Assembly (NCBI GenBank): GCA_038373885.1
Contig: JAWZYV010013190.1
Span: forward strand, 1-64,000
Length of the DNA: 64,000 nucleotides
Reading direction: 5' to 3'
From: Cheiracanthium punctorium
Lineage: Eukaryota > Arthropoda > Arachnida > Araneae > Cheiracanthiidae
The notes beneath the pieces are model-generated. The model had not been told where the DNA came from and ran no database searches. It saw only the letters and a list, made by a program, of their open reading frames with translations. This document shows positions 30,930 through 42,589 of the stretch, in pieces. Position 1 is the stretch's first letter, and each line of letters starts with the position of its first letter. A program made the position numbers and the translations under genes.

Positions 30930-31140
30930 GTGCTAGGACGATCTGCCAAGGATGTGGGGTGCCTTGGTAGTAGGACTTTCTAAGGGGTTCTAACGCGTAT
31001 TCACGTTACATCTGGATAAAATCTACCAAAACTCCATACCGTTAGAACGAGAGACGCGCGATGGGACCCGAACCCGGGACCTTCACACTTTGGCCGCCTA
31101 CCATTTTCAGTGACATAATCACTGTGTCATGGTGAGGCGC
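30930..31140 (-). repeat. tRNA-derived SINE
   Basis: On the minus strand a tRNA-like head carries a B-box-like GGTTCGGGTCC (within 31063-31075). It is followed by a body with 'cgttagaac', 'ggataaaatc' and 'gtgccttggtagtaggact'. Related bodies occur at 11340, 34010, 35215, 35433 and 38690, so this is a dispersed family. The A box is degenerate. Confidence 0.7.
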
Positions 31141-34009
31141 GAACGGTAAAGACTCATCCTTTATTACAATGTGCAGTACAGATTGCGAAAAAAATAAAGT
31201 CCTCAGCATTTTGAGTTCACACATAATGAATTTATTTGGTTTTATGTGCTAAGATCACCTAATTTTTTTTTTCGAACTACAGTCCTAAGAGAAGAAATAA
31301 AACTTTTAAAGAGCCACAGCATGGAACGAATTAAAAAGTACTTAAGGTCTTTCAGAAAAAAAAACCCTGAGAAATTATTTATTGATTTATCTCAAAACTG
31401 AACATGGTTTATCGTTAAACACTTATTTCTATACCGATCGATGCCTGCTCCGATAATTTTCGATTAAGGCGATGCCCGGGGTAGACAAGAGGCTCGTCAA
31501 ATTGATTTGCTTCCAGAAAGCGTATTGTCGGTGACTTTACCCCTAAATCACGGGTTTACCAAAGAATGGACATTGAGTTAAGGGCATTGCCATTTAGAAA
31601 AGGGAAGATTTGGAAGTCTACCTTGAAAAAAATCGCAAGGGGTAATTGGATCATATGCAGCACTCTCTTTTCTTATGTTTTGCTTTATAACTTTGTAAAG
31701 CTTTATGTGTAACGGATCGAGTCGGAACCGCTGAGATAAAGGGCTGAAAAAAGCCGTAGACCTCGAAGAATATCACCTTCAGTTCAATTAAGTGGTAAAT
31801 CTCTTACCATTTTGGAAAGATTACTTCAAATTTTAAACGTTATGTAACGTATCATACACCTGCTGAAATGCATGCCAGTAGCAAAGATAGTTTTTTCACA
31901 GTGTTATGTAAAAAAATAAATAAATAAATAAAATTTCGAAAAGAATGCTTTCTTTCGAAAACAGTGTACAGGTTGATTCAAAAATAATGTGACCAATTTC
32001 AAAGCATCATAAATTTTTTTTTGAATTAAGTTATTTAAAAGAAATTTTCAATGTGATTTCCTTTAACATAGTACACTTTATGCAAACGTTTAGGTCAAGC
32101 CAAAAGAACCTTTCCGACCATTTTAAGGGATATTTTTCCACCTCCCTCTTTGATTCCTTTTTTAAGCCCTTGAAGTGTTCTTACTTTACGTCTATTTAAT
32201 TGTCTTTATAAGTTTTCCCGATAAAAAATAATCGCAAGGAGCACAGTCTGGAGCAATTTTTCTCTATGGATGGGCTCTGAAAGCATTGACTTATGAAATA
32301 ATTAACTGTTGTTTTTCTTCTTAAAACTTTAATTTGAGTCGCAGCGTTTATGAAAGCAAAAACAAAGAAATCTCGCTTTCTAGAAGAAAGAAACATAAAA
32401 TAAAACAGTTGCTCCATACTCAATGAAAGCGTATAGGTAATGCAACTTTCCAGAAAAGAATTAGGAATAAGTCTATTTTAGAAATAAGAAAGTAATGCAG
32501 CTATCAGATTAATCTGCGCTTCATTCCATGTCCTGGGATCAAACGAGGGTAAAACGTAGTAAAAAGACATAAGCCTTTTAAATCTAGAAACAAAAAATAT
32601 TTCTAACTATTTTAAAGAAAATCGAGCAACTGAAATTAAAAAATAATTTTTGAGAAGTGCATTTCAACTCCGCCAGTTTAACTTACATTTCGTTAAGTTA
32701 GCAAGTAATCTTTGGACGAGCTGAAAAAAAAAAAAAAAATCAATAAAGCAAATGTAATATGCTATTTTCTTTCACTGCGTATACAGTTCATGTATTCAAA
32801 CAAATACTTTCGCATTATGTACAGATTAATTGATATCACACATTACAAATGCAAGAAAAATATAATTATCATGTTTCACTTTATAAAATTCTACATTAAA
32901 AGAAAGAAAGAAAAAAAAATGCATTACCTTTTATTTTACGATCAAAATGACAAATATTACGCTTGAGGGAAGCATTCCACATTTTTTAAAAACAGGATTT
33001 TTTATAAAAGCTTTTTTTTTATGCCAGATAAAAATGTAATCACACTTCATCTTTAAACCATAAGTTAAACATATTGATGTCACTTTAATAAGGAGTTATC
33101 AACTGATGTTCAATCTCAAGACAGACTTATGGGGGGAAGGGGCGAGAAGGGGGAGGTAATAAATTGTAAAGATAAAAGAATGTTTTTTTTTTCTTTTCAT
33201 TCAAAAAACTTTTACTTTATATAATATTCATAAAAAAATGGGAAAAAGAAAAGTTTCTACGAGTAATCTTTTTGATGAAGATAATGCGACAAAAAAATTG
33301 AGTCATGACGAAAAATAGCAAATCCAGTCTCAAAAGCTTAAAAAAAAAAAGAGTAAAAAATACTTTCGGTTTTTGAAAAGTGGGTAATTAATGACTTTCG
33401 TAATACCTATGTTAATACTAACATGTTAATGCTAGAATGATACTGCGTAAAAAACTTGTATAAAAGCTTCAAGCTTTTAAAGCAAGTTCATCTTTACTAT
33501 ATACTTATGATAATAAGCTTACATAAGTGTGATGATATAAAAGACTGTCACTATTGTAATAATAATAAGAACATATCTAGAGTATACCATAAAAAATTCT
33601 CTTCAAAAGGGAGCTTATTGAGACTACAGCAAGTTTATTTGTGAAAAAAAAGTAGTAATTTTATAGCAGTTCTATATTGAAGTTAATAATATAGTTTAAA
33701 TTATTTAGAGTTACGTCAATACTTTTCCTGAATGATGAAATCGCAATGCAGTGGACTCTCGATTAAGCGGGATCGGATTATCCGGGTTGCGGCTTATCCG
33801 GGACGGATTCAATTTATTATGCAGATGATTTAGTACAAAACAACACGATTAAAAAAATCTTAGAGGGCGAGTTCATCGAATGAAGAAAATAGAATTCTCA
33901 CAGAAGACGAGGATAGTTCTGAGGTGCAAAGAAATATCTTAGAAGATTTCAGAAAGTGAGACAGTTCTGAAAACTGCAGCAAAGGACAACAAAGTTTGAA
34001 ACTCAAGTT
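31141..34009. other. AT-rich intergenic DNA, few features
   Basis: No convincing gene. At about 31968 the words 'acaggttgattcaaaaataatgtgacc' look like a mariner terminus, but no partner was found. At 33749-33820 CAGTGGACTCTCGATTAAGC with 'ttatccggg' repeats resembles a pogo/Tigger left end, also without partner. Several A-runs are present. Confidence 0.4.
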
Positions 34010-34100
34010 ATAACACGTGTCAATTTTACATCTGGAGAAAACGGCCCAAAATTCTAGACCGTTAGATCGACTCCTGCTCGATAGGCCATTAACATAGTGA
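34010..34100 (-). repeat. SINE fragment
   Basis: The 'ttacatctgga-aaa', 'accgttaga' and 'cgactcctgctcgatagg' words match the body and head junction of the SINE at 30930-31140. It is heavily diverged. Confidence 0.45.
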
Positions 34101-35214
34101 TCACACCGTGCCTATTGATCTTTTCGGCGCCAAAAACAAAACTTATTTTATTATGAAAGTTTATAACATCTAACTTAGGATGTGTGAAATGGAACGATCC
34201 CATCTATTGTTTGGACAACAAGCCATTAAAATTTGGGATATTCACTTGCAATCACCCTGTACTGTAAACAACATACGAATATGCTTTTTACTTATGTATT
34301 TTTTCAAGGTGGTTTTGGATTCCATGTTCTCGAAACGAATAGAAATCGTAATTTCTTAAAAATTCTAAGTAATATACAGACAAAAGTTTTATCTACATAT
34401 GCGTAGATATCCAGGTGTATTTAGAGAACTGCTGAAGCGATTGAATGTAAGGTAAACCAACGCGTTCGCATAACAATATTTTATCACAAGATCATCCTAA
34501 AAATGAAAATAACATATAAAGATCTATCCAAGAAATAGATCACTGTTTATAAAAATATGTTTACCACTTGTAAGGTTAAAAAAACACCTGTATTACATGA
34601 TCGAGGAAAAATTAAATAAATAAGCCGTAGGCAGATCAGTTTATTCAACATCAAAACATATTTGTTGATTCTATAAATCATTCTCTAATGTTAAAGTGGA
34701 TTTGTTATTTTAATTCCTCTAACTTCTTGGACATATGAAAAAATATTTTAATCAAATATTTCCAGTTTTATTTCCCTCTCATCTAAGTACATTATCTCAG
34801 ATTTTAAGAGGCTCGTTGGAAAATTTTTGGTTTGCCAGTCGGCAAAAATAACATCTCAGAATATCGAGAAAATGATAATAAATAACATGATTTTTTTTTT
34901 TAATTATCGTTGCACAATATTTTCGAAAGGTTTAATTTCATTATCAGCGATATGTCTTGCACTTATAATTTCCCCCCTCCTTTAATCAACTTAAGATATT
35001 ATCTTCATTAAAGCAGCTGAAATAAGATGTTTTTCGAGGTTCTACGGAATTTTTATCTTTTTGCTTAGAGGCAAGTGTTTGCAAGAATTACAACACATGT
35101 TTTTGTAAAAGAGCTTCAAATAAGTCTGAAGGATTATTTGAATATATTTCTTATTATTTTGCTTTTAAAACAGTTATCTGCCCTACACCATCCCAGTTTT
35201 TGGTTTCGTTACTG
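34101..35214. other. AT-rich, no recognised feature
   Basis: No gene or structured repeat that I can support. Confidence 0.4.
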
Positions 35215-35432
35215 GAATCACGGACGATTAGCTACGCGTGGGCTCTAGGCCGAGGGGTAGGATGTCCTCCGTGGAGGTCTTTCTAAGGGGTCTTAACTCG
35301 TATTTACGATAAGTTTCGGAGGAAAACCACGAAAAACTCCAAGCGGTTAGGTCGGTGGACGCGACCAGGCCTAATCTGGCCTTCGAATCAGGCACTTTCC
35401 GTCTCCCAGTTCTGGAAAATGTGGGTTACGGC
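35215..35432 (-). repeat. tRNA-derived SINE, first of two adjacent copies
   Basis: The minus-strand head contains the B-box-like sequence around 'cttcgaatcagg' (35385-35396). The body contains 'cctccgtggaggtctttctaagggg', 'cgtatttacg' and 'gcggttaggtcgg'. The same order recurs in the copy at 35433 and, on the opposite strand, at 38690. Confidence 0.75.
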
Positions 35433-35645
35433 CAATTATCTACGCTATGTATCTAGGCCGGGGGTGGGATTTCCCACCGTGCGGGACTTTCTTAAGGGGC
35501 CCTAACCCGCATTTACGCGAAGTTTCGGAGAAAACAACGGAAAACTTTGAACGGTTAGTTCGGCGGACGCAACCTGGTTTCGAACACCTTCCGTCTCCCA
35601 CTTCTGAGCGTTATGCTCTGTGCCACTGGTGGGACACACCACCCC
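35433..35645 (-). repeat. tRNA-derived SINE, second adjacent copy
   Basis: This is a second copy in the same orientation, starting with the same 'ggccaattatctacgc' junction words. Body words are 'ggactttcttaagggg', 'cgcatttacgcgaagtttcgga' and 'acggttagttcgg'; the head region is 'ctggtttcgaacacc'. Two copies head to tail suggest a dimeric unit or serial insertion at the same A-rich tail. Confidence 0.72.
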
Positions 35646-35841
35646 AGAAATAAAAGTGTTAAAAGTTATAAAAATTGTTTAAAAATTTCGTTTGTCTGTC
35701 TGTCTATCGCAGTTGTGACATACCTGCCTAAAAAATGGATCGATGACTGTGGAAGTTATATGAATGTGTTTCTCATATTTAGACATATTGTATACCTGAT
35801 GAAAATAGCGACTGCAATATAGTTATCACTATCGTTACTTT

Positions 35842-36060
35842 GCCGCCCAGGTAGTGCAGTGGCTTAAGGGCCGTTCTATCACGTCTTGGGCCCGGGTTCG
35901 AATCCCGGTTTGGGCAGGGATGTTAACTTGTCCATCCCTTTCATAGGGGGTAACGCTGGCCGCCCACTGGGCGTCTCCATAATAAATTGGACACAATACC
36001 TTTGGGCAGTTGTAGCAGACAATGCCCAAATCGGAAAGTACCCACCCGTATTAAAAAAGA
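35842..36060 (+). repeat. tRNA-derived SINE of a different family, well preserved
   Basis: It has a tRNA-like head of about 75 bases with A box TAGTGCAGTGG (35852-35862) and a perfect B box GGTTCGAATCC (35895-35905). The body contains 'gggtaacgctggccgcccactgggc', and the copy ends in an A-run at 36050-36058. The intact polymerase III promoter means it could still be transcribed. A short GCCCA pairing (gcccaggt...tttgggc) closes the acceptor-like stem. Confidence 0.85.
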
Positions 36061-37787
36061 AAACTATTTTAAATTTTTTTCAAAGACAGAATTACTGTGC
36101 TTATGGTCACTGTAATCAGATGAAAAATGATCACACGAATATAGCTGGTACAGAAAAATGTGGTCTCCTTATACTGTCCTCTTTTCTTCATCCAACTTTA
36201 TTGTTCCAGACTTCGTGCGATTACACGATCATCTGTAATCGATTACAAGAAATGATATGGATTACGAATACGATTACCAACAATTTCCAAAAATATTATG
36301 ACTAGTGAATGTTAGTTTAGTAAAATAACAGTAATCTTTATGTCAAAGAAATCAACTATCAAAAGAATTCTATAATAAAACAATTTTATCATAGCACTTT
36401 TAAAAAATTGTAAAATATTATTTTAATCATCGATTACATTCGATTGTAATTGGCACGAAGTCTGGTTAAAACCACATTGAATTGCCAAGCTATCAATTTG
36501 CTGTTGTTGCCAGTTGCCAGGCTCGTCGAGAAAAAACTCGGGCCCAAGGGGTCGATATCTGACGCCTGCGCCCAATACTCATATTATTCATATTGTAAAA
36601 TAGAAATAGAGTGTTTTTTCGTTCACCCTCTGATATTTTCATGGAATAGGGTACAGGAGGTAGTAGATTAATAAGGCATAAATTCAGTTGCGGCATTTTT
36701 GCTATACCCAGAAACACATACACATATTAGGAGACCGCGCCAATGCAATTTTTCCGTAGAACATATAGATACAGAGTTGGGCTCGTAAGCTCTGGCGCTG
36801 CCATCTACATTATATTAAGAGAAGCAAACACCACAAGTTAAAAGAAGAAAACCTTTTTAAGTATCTTAATTGTGGTCTTTACAATAGATTTTTTTTTTCT
36901 TTTTTTAAATTTTTACAAAAACAAATGTGATTGAAAATGACTTTTCTAGCATTTGTTGAGGTGAAAATATCAATAATTATTTATCTCTAGTGGTGAAATG
37001 AAGTGTCATGCTATAAAGTTCTGTGTTGGAAATTGCACAGGCCGGATGGGAAAGGTACTAATGCATCCCCACCCCCCCCCCCCCCCCCCCGAAAAAAAAA
37101 GTTATAAGAAAGATAAATTATACTGATTACTTTAAATTCACATTATTTTACTAAACCTTCGTCATTGAAGGGATGAGTTAAAAAAAAAAAAATAGAATGC
37201 CAATGAGCTTTTTTTATATATAAAGTAGCTGGGCAGGGGGAAGTAAACTACGTGAATCTGTGTTCTAAAATAGGGCGAGCTTATCAAATATCCAAATGCA
37301 TGCATATTAAGCTCACACACATAAAAAAATGTTTTACTACAACAGAAATTTTTTGAAAAATAATGTTATCTGCATAGTTTCTGATATTTTCATAATGTCC
37401 ACCTGTGTTTACTCAAAAACAATAGCACTAAAGAAAGTTTGCAGCAAAACAATGAAATTCTAAGGACCTTTCAAAGCCAAAATTTGTGCGTCTTGACATA
37501 CCTTTTTTGATTCATTATAAATAATAAACCTCTGCTTATTTTAAAATAAGATTTTCGCAACTTGTAGCACACAATGATAGTTTTTACTGTTTTTGAAATT
37601 AAGTAAATATATTTTTTTCAGTATCACACAAAATACATGCACAAACCTAGAAAAAAAAATAATTTGACTTACGTCCAGTTTCCGCAAGATAACTTTTTAA
37701 AAATTCACAGTAGAACCTAAACTTTCATGTCAAATTAAAGCTAGATAGTGCCTTTATGCTATAAACCTCAAATTTTAAATTTGTATA
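36061..37787. other. AT-rich, no gene; C19 tract
   Basis: No supported gene. 36180-36450 contains 'gattacgaat' and 'cgattaccaa' and other words of a diverged inverted repeat ('ttcgtgcgattacacgatcatctgtaatcgatta' with a partner near 36430-36465). A run of 19 C followed by 9 A lies at 37072-37100. Confidence 0.45.
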
Positions 37788-37934
37788 CACTGAGGGGACA
37801 AAAGTCATGGGATAGCAATATACAAATAAACTGATGTCGGTAGTATCGCGTGCAGCAGCTATAATAGGTCAGTGGATTAGCAGAACTTTTATTTATAGTC
37901 AAGTAATTGATGCTGCAAGGTGTTTGATGAGTTC

Positions 37935-38043
37935 ATGGTTGCACAACGAGAATTAATAGAATTTGAACGCGGAATGGTAGTTGGTGCAAGACGAATTGGA
38001 CATTCAGTTTCGGAAATCGTGAGTGAATTGAATATTCCGAGAT
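37935..38043 (+). pseudogene. Tc1-like transposase N-terminus
   Basis: From ATG at 37935 it reads MVAQRELIEFERGMVVGARR and then IGHSVSEIVSELNIPRS. This is the start of the helix-turn-helix (paired-like) DNA-binding region of Tc1 transposases. The frame leaves the family pattern at about 38043, where unrelated GC-richer sequence starts. Confidence 0.75.
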
Positions 38044-38479
38044 CCACACCCTACTAGCAATTTTGTTCGGGCCTTCACCGGCCACGTAGCCTTGAGCCGA
38101 TGAGAAGGAATCGGGCCGTTCACTTTGAGAGTGCTCGGATACACGCAGTTCATGTCCCCTCGGTCGTGGAGACGTCCGAAGTAGTCTAACCGATGAGTTT
38201 TCATCGGTTTGGACACGGATATAGGGAACCGGCCCGTTCACTAATGCGTGAGGTTGGCCAAACACCAGGGTGAGTATCACTTTTCGATAAGTTCTTATGT
38301 GATGTTGACATGCATTTAACACTTTCCATCCCTACGATGCAATTCGAATGATAACATTCAAGTGTTTTGCAGATTTCTTTTATATTTGAAATGCATTTGT
38401 AATCGCATTTTTCTTATATGATAATGCAGTGCAGAAGCAATACAGTATAGAAGAAATACACTTTTACTACACGACGCAT
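38044..38479. other. Start of the DNA inserted in the Tc1-like element
   Basis: GC-richer sequence with the word 'cggttcactt/cccgttcact' twice (38115 and 38233) and inverted 'accgatgagttttcatcggt' (38200). No domain is recognisable on either strand. Confidence 0.4.
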
Positions 38480-38680
38480 ATGCATGCATGTAGGTACGTC
38501 GTATACTCCATCTATTTACGTATATAGTCGTACTATTACTATACTATACGTTACGTATATAGTCGTAACTCATCTATTACGTATATAGCGTACTATATAC
38601 GTAGCTATACTACGTTAACGTACTATAGTCGTATACTCCATCTACGTATGAAATTATATACGTATGTTACATGTTCGATT
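38480..38680. repeat. Quasi-palindromic ACGTATATAGTCGTACT repeat
   Basis: Degenerate copies of 'tacgtatatagtcgtacta' and its complement recur every 20-50 bases, with 'gtatactccatcta' near both ends (38500 and 38630). The stretch is built almost only from TACG, TATA and GTAC words and can fold in many ways. Confidence 0.8.
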
Positions 38681-38689
38681 TGTTTTAAC

Positions 38690-38900
38690 TAGTCCGAGCG
38701 CATGGCGCTCTGAACTGGAAGACGGAAGGTATCTGATTCAAAACCAGGTCACGTCCGCCGACCTAACCGTTCGGAATTTTCCGTGGTTTCCACCGAAATT
38801 TAGCGTAAATACGGGTTAGGACAACTTAGAAAGATCCCCCACGGAGGGCACCCCATCCACAGGCCTAGATCCTTCGTGTAGATAATTGGTCTTAATCCCA
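38690..38900 (+). repeat. tRNA-derived SINE, plus orientation
   Basis: The head is 'agtccgagcgcatggcgctctgaactgg' with a degenerate B box 'gattcaaaacc'. Then 'cacgtccgccgacctaaccgttcgg', 'gcgtaaatacgggtta' and 'ccccacggagggcaccccatcc', the complement of the bodies at 35215-35645. It ends near 'agataattggtc'. Confidence 0.72.
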
Positions 38901-39412
38901 GAACTCGCTTTAACTAGTATTTTGGTAATGTCTGTACGTACGCATGTTGCATTTTCGATCTAGTTTGATTAAATTTGAGGGACGTCTGCTCGTATGCATG
39001 TATTTATGTACGTATGTTCTTGTGTAATTCGATTAACTCAAAGAGGAATAGCCGAAGAAATTTCAAATTTAGGACTGCCTTAAAACATAGTTGTGCATTT
39101 CCCTTTTTGATTCCAACTGGCTGAGTAGTTTATTTACAGAGTTATATGAAAGACTTTCGATGCATTAAAGTCTATGGACTTGCCTTTCACATTAAAAATG
39201 CCTGAACTATCTTTAGCTCATGCCCAAAATATTGCCAGCTGTCCCCAAGCTTGGCAAATTTAGGGGCAATATTACAAATTTTGGCACTAAAAATAAGTAG
39301 GTATCTCGAATAAAAATAAAAACTATTAGACATAGAATATTGAAATTTTGTATTTAAGACTGTCGTAACATTTGGTTCTGCACTTTTATTTTTGATTACA
39401 ATCCACAGGCTA

Positions 39413-39695
39413 CACGCTTAAACCCAAAGAGCGAAAAAAAAACGATACATTGCGGAGTGATCCGTTTCCATGGAAACCTACCGATATTTCCGCGAGAGTG
39501 CTCTTTGAGTGGTCTTTTTTCAGAGAATTCCCGTCCTCGCTTCCTCTTTTTTCTGAGAACTCCCCTCCTCGCTTATTGTTATATTTCGCTCCGCTCTTGT
39601 GATCGAAAAACGCTCCTAAAGGAGAAGCGCACTTTTGAAAACTGGCCCAAAAATCGCTCCGACTGATCGAATTTTGCTCGTTCGGTTTAAGCGTG
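39413..39695. mobile_element. TA-flanked MITE (CACGCTTAAACC ends)
   Basis: The left end is CACGCTTAAACCCAAAGAGC. The right end, reverse-complemented, is CACGCTTAAACCGAACGAGC. TA lies on both sides (39411-39412 and 39696-39697). The interior has two copies of 'gaattcccgtcctcgcttcctctttttt'-like sequence. It is 283 bp and non-coding, of Tc1/mariner type by target. Confidence 0.85.
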
Positions 39696-41089
39696 TAGGG
39701 TCATGCTTAAAATCTCGCCGTTTGTCGCCAAGCTGACGAAGAAAAGAAAAATGCCAATTTTTCAGCCAGGAATAAGTTTTCAATGCTGAAATCTCATCTT
39801 GGTGATATCTCTTACGCTTAACGAGATATTGAAGTATCGCATTTCAGTTTCCAATACATTTAAATAGAGTGCATCAAGAATGCGTAAAGTTTAACAGCCA
39901 TACAAGAAAATTGTGTTTTTCCCATCAGGACTTTTTTTTGTGATAGGAAATCGACTTTCCGAACTTTCTTGAATTAGCTTACAATTTAAAAAATATTTTT
40001 GACCACTGGAACCTATGGAACTAGCTTACAGTTTTGAAAAATAGTTTTTTTTAAAAAAGCATATAGACCATAAGACATAAGATCGCTATAATAATTTTTT
40101 AAATAATGTAAATTCCAAAAATTTTTATTGAAATTATTCTACACAAAATATATCATATACATAATTTACAAAAGAAGTATTTTCTTTTGAGTTTTTGCAG
40201 CAGCATCTTCAAATATCTCATTTTATGAGCAGCTTCTAGGAGAAAAAAAGAAAATTTTTAGAACTTAATTTACACAAAGAATAGGAAATGCAGAGTAAGT
40301 CTGCTTGATATGCTCTTTTACATAATTTCTATATCAGGGATTTCCAACCTTTTTATTACTTCAACTCCCTAGAAAACGTTATTTCTGAATAGACCCCTAC
40401 TTTTTTCCCCAACACATTGTTATCTCGAAAGATTTTCCAAATGCACTCGCAAAGACAGCAAAAAATTAGGTGAAAGAAATTTTTCATGTGTCCGGCTGTA
40501 GAACAGTTGGTTAAACTCGGTTCCCATTGGAACACCGAAAGGGAAGCAGCACCTGCTTGGCCAGTGCCTAGAAGGATAAACTCCTTTCTCGAGTGAGGCT
40601 GATGTAAACTGTGTACGCTGTAGGGAATTAATGCACGAAAAAATGTGTTATGACTTCAATGTTTTCCATGTTCAATCCATATCTCTTTGGGGTACCAATC
40701 CAGCTCTTAGGTCATCCAGCTCTCATCTGAAATTGGTTCAAAATTTAGGAGGGAGACCCGGGATAAGTCGGTATTCCCCTCACTGGGGATCAATAAAAAG
40801 GAAGCTGCCCAATTAAGGCCATTTTCGTTTTTTATAAAGGATCTGATCCCGCTCTGCAGTTGGCCAGAGGTTTTTCGAAGCAACAGTAACAATTTTCCTG
40901 TTCTGCGTTTGCAGAATTTACCATGATTCAGACTGCAGTGTGCAGAGAATGACCCCAAAGACGGATTTTTACATATCCTTTCTTTTTTCAACTTTTGAAC
41001 CCTCTGAAGTCTTATTTCATGTCAGTTTGTTTGTTTGTGTTGTGATGGCAACGCTAAGGGTGGGCGATCAGCCTAGGATGAGGGGTTAT
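39696..41089. other. No recognised gene
   Basis: AT-rich with a GC-richer block at 40490-40820 that has no recognisable promoter boxes or domain. Confidence 0.35.
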
Positions 41090-41345
41090 CTTAAAATGTA
41101 ATTTTTAAAAATATAATTCTCCAATTTTGTACATCACCTCATTAGTGTATGGGAATGTTTTTCTACGGGGGTCATATAAAAATGTAGAAAGTGTAACTTT
41201 TTGAAAATTAACGAGAGGAATTTTTTTAACGAAGTCTTACTTCCGACCTCATTTTAAACATTTTTTTTTTCAATTTACACTGCCTACTTATCTCTAATAG
41301 ATAAAGAATTAAAGCCCGTTACCACCTTTTTGGGACACCCTGTAT
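41090..41345. mobile_element. Long-TIR MITE, copy 3 (right part only)
   Basis: It matches the right half of copy 1: 'catcacctcattagtgtatgggaatgttttt', 'aaaattaacgagaggaatttttttaac', 'cttatctctaatagataaagaattaaagcccgttaccacc' and the end 'tttttgggacaccctgtat'. This copy has the best-preserved terminus of the family. Confidence 0.75.
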
Positions 41346-42589
41346 CAGTCTGGTTCCTCTATCAGTTCCCCTCTATCAGTATCCACAGGTTCTGAAATCA
41401 TCATTAACCAGTGTTCTGCTTAAAAAAAAAAAAAAAAAAAAAGTGGTCTGCTTTAAAAAAGAAAAAAAAATCACTGTATTTACGTATACTATTTCTAAGC
41501 TAATCTAAAATCATCAACGCGGGTTTCGAAGATTATAAAGCGAAACAAAAAAGTCGGTTGAATATCAAATCAATGCTGTACAGCTTCTCATTTCCATAAC
41601 CCTAAGAATCTGCGCTTTATGCCTTGTGAAACTATCTTGGCGAGTACTCGCATCGTTTGGCTTTTTTTTTTTTTTTTTAATGGTCAACGGATGCAAATAA
41701 TCGGTACTTATTTTACCGTCGATAATTCACGCCAACAACTTTTTTCGCTAAGGATTGCAATGCACTACATTGTAACAATGTATCTGACGTATTCCACACG
41801 CACACGAAATCGCTCTTTTTGGCTGACTAACTGTAAAATACATAAGTACCAAATAAGCTTGTCGGAAGTATGATTTTTTTATTAGTTTCAATGAAGAGTT
41901 TACCCGTGTATTTTAAAACTAAAAAACAATTAACTGTATGACTAGTATAATTACACACTGTACGCCGTGTAAAGATAGGAAATACGAGTAGATACTATGT
42001 AGTGTTATATAACAGTATCAAGACAGAAAAAAAATAAATACAGAGATTTGAACTTATACTTTACTTATATTAGACTAACACTATATTAAAAATGTCAAAA
42101 ATTTGTTACAAATGATAGTTATACGTACCAATATAGACTAATCATCACCATAAAACTTCTTCAGTTTTTTTCGTCTCCAATTCTTATGAAAACAACATGG
42201 CGTCTGCCGGTAGATACTCGGATGATGCCATCGCTCGACTGTTGCATGAACAGAGCGCATGCGCCAATTTTCATCCGCTGAGTACCGCTCGGCCATTATG
42301 CGGGCCAACATTTCTTTTCAGTTCAGTGTATTTTGATCAAATTTAGGTATATGGCCCGATGACGCAGGTCGGATATCGTTCCGAGCATCGTTTTATGTGT
42401 ACCGGACCGATCAGTGTCTGCCGCGCACATTCCGATCATCGTTTTTAGATGGAATTCCGTGTCTGGGCCGAGTACCGAATTTCGGTGAGCGATGAGTTGC
42501 GATGAATGCCGCTGGTTGGCCGAGCAAAAACTGGGAATTGTTGCTTGTAGGGCAGTGTGAAGAGTATGTCCTGAATATCTAATTTCAGG
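41346..42589. other. No recognised gene
   Basis: A-runs near 41422 and T-runs near 41661. From 42180 to 42590 the sequence is GC-richer. Its minus-strand open frame (42323-42598) has no recognisable domain. Part of it may be Tc1-like sequence upstream of the coding piece at 42590. Confidence 0.35.

Noticed and set aside
31968..32480. Mariner remnant
   Set aside because: The first 25 bases look like a mariner end, but no transposase residues or second terminus follow.
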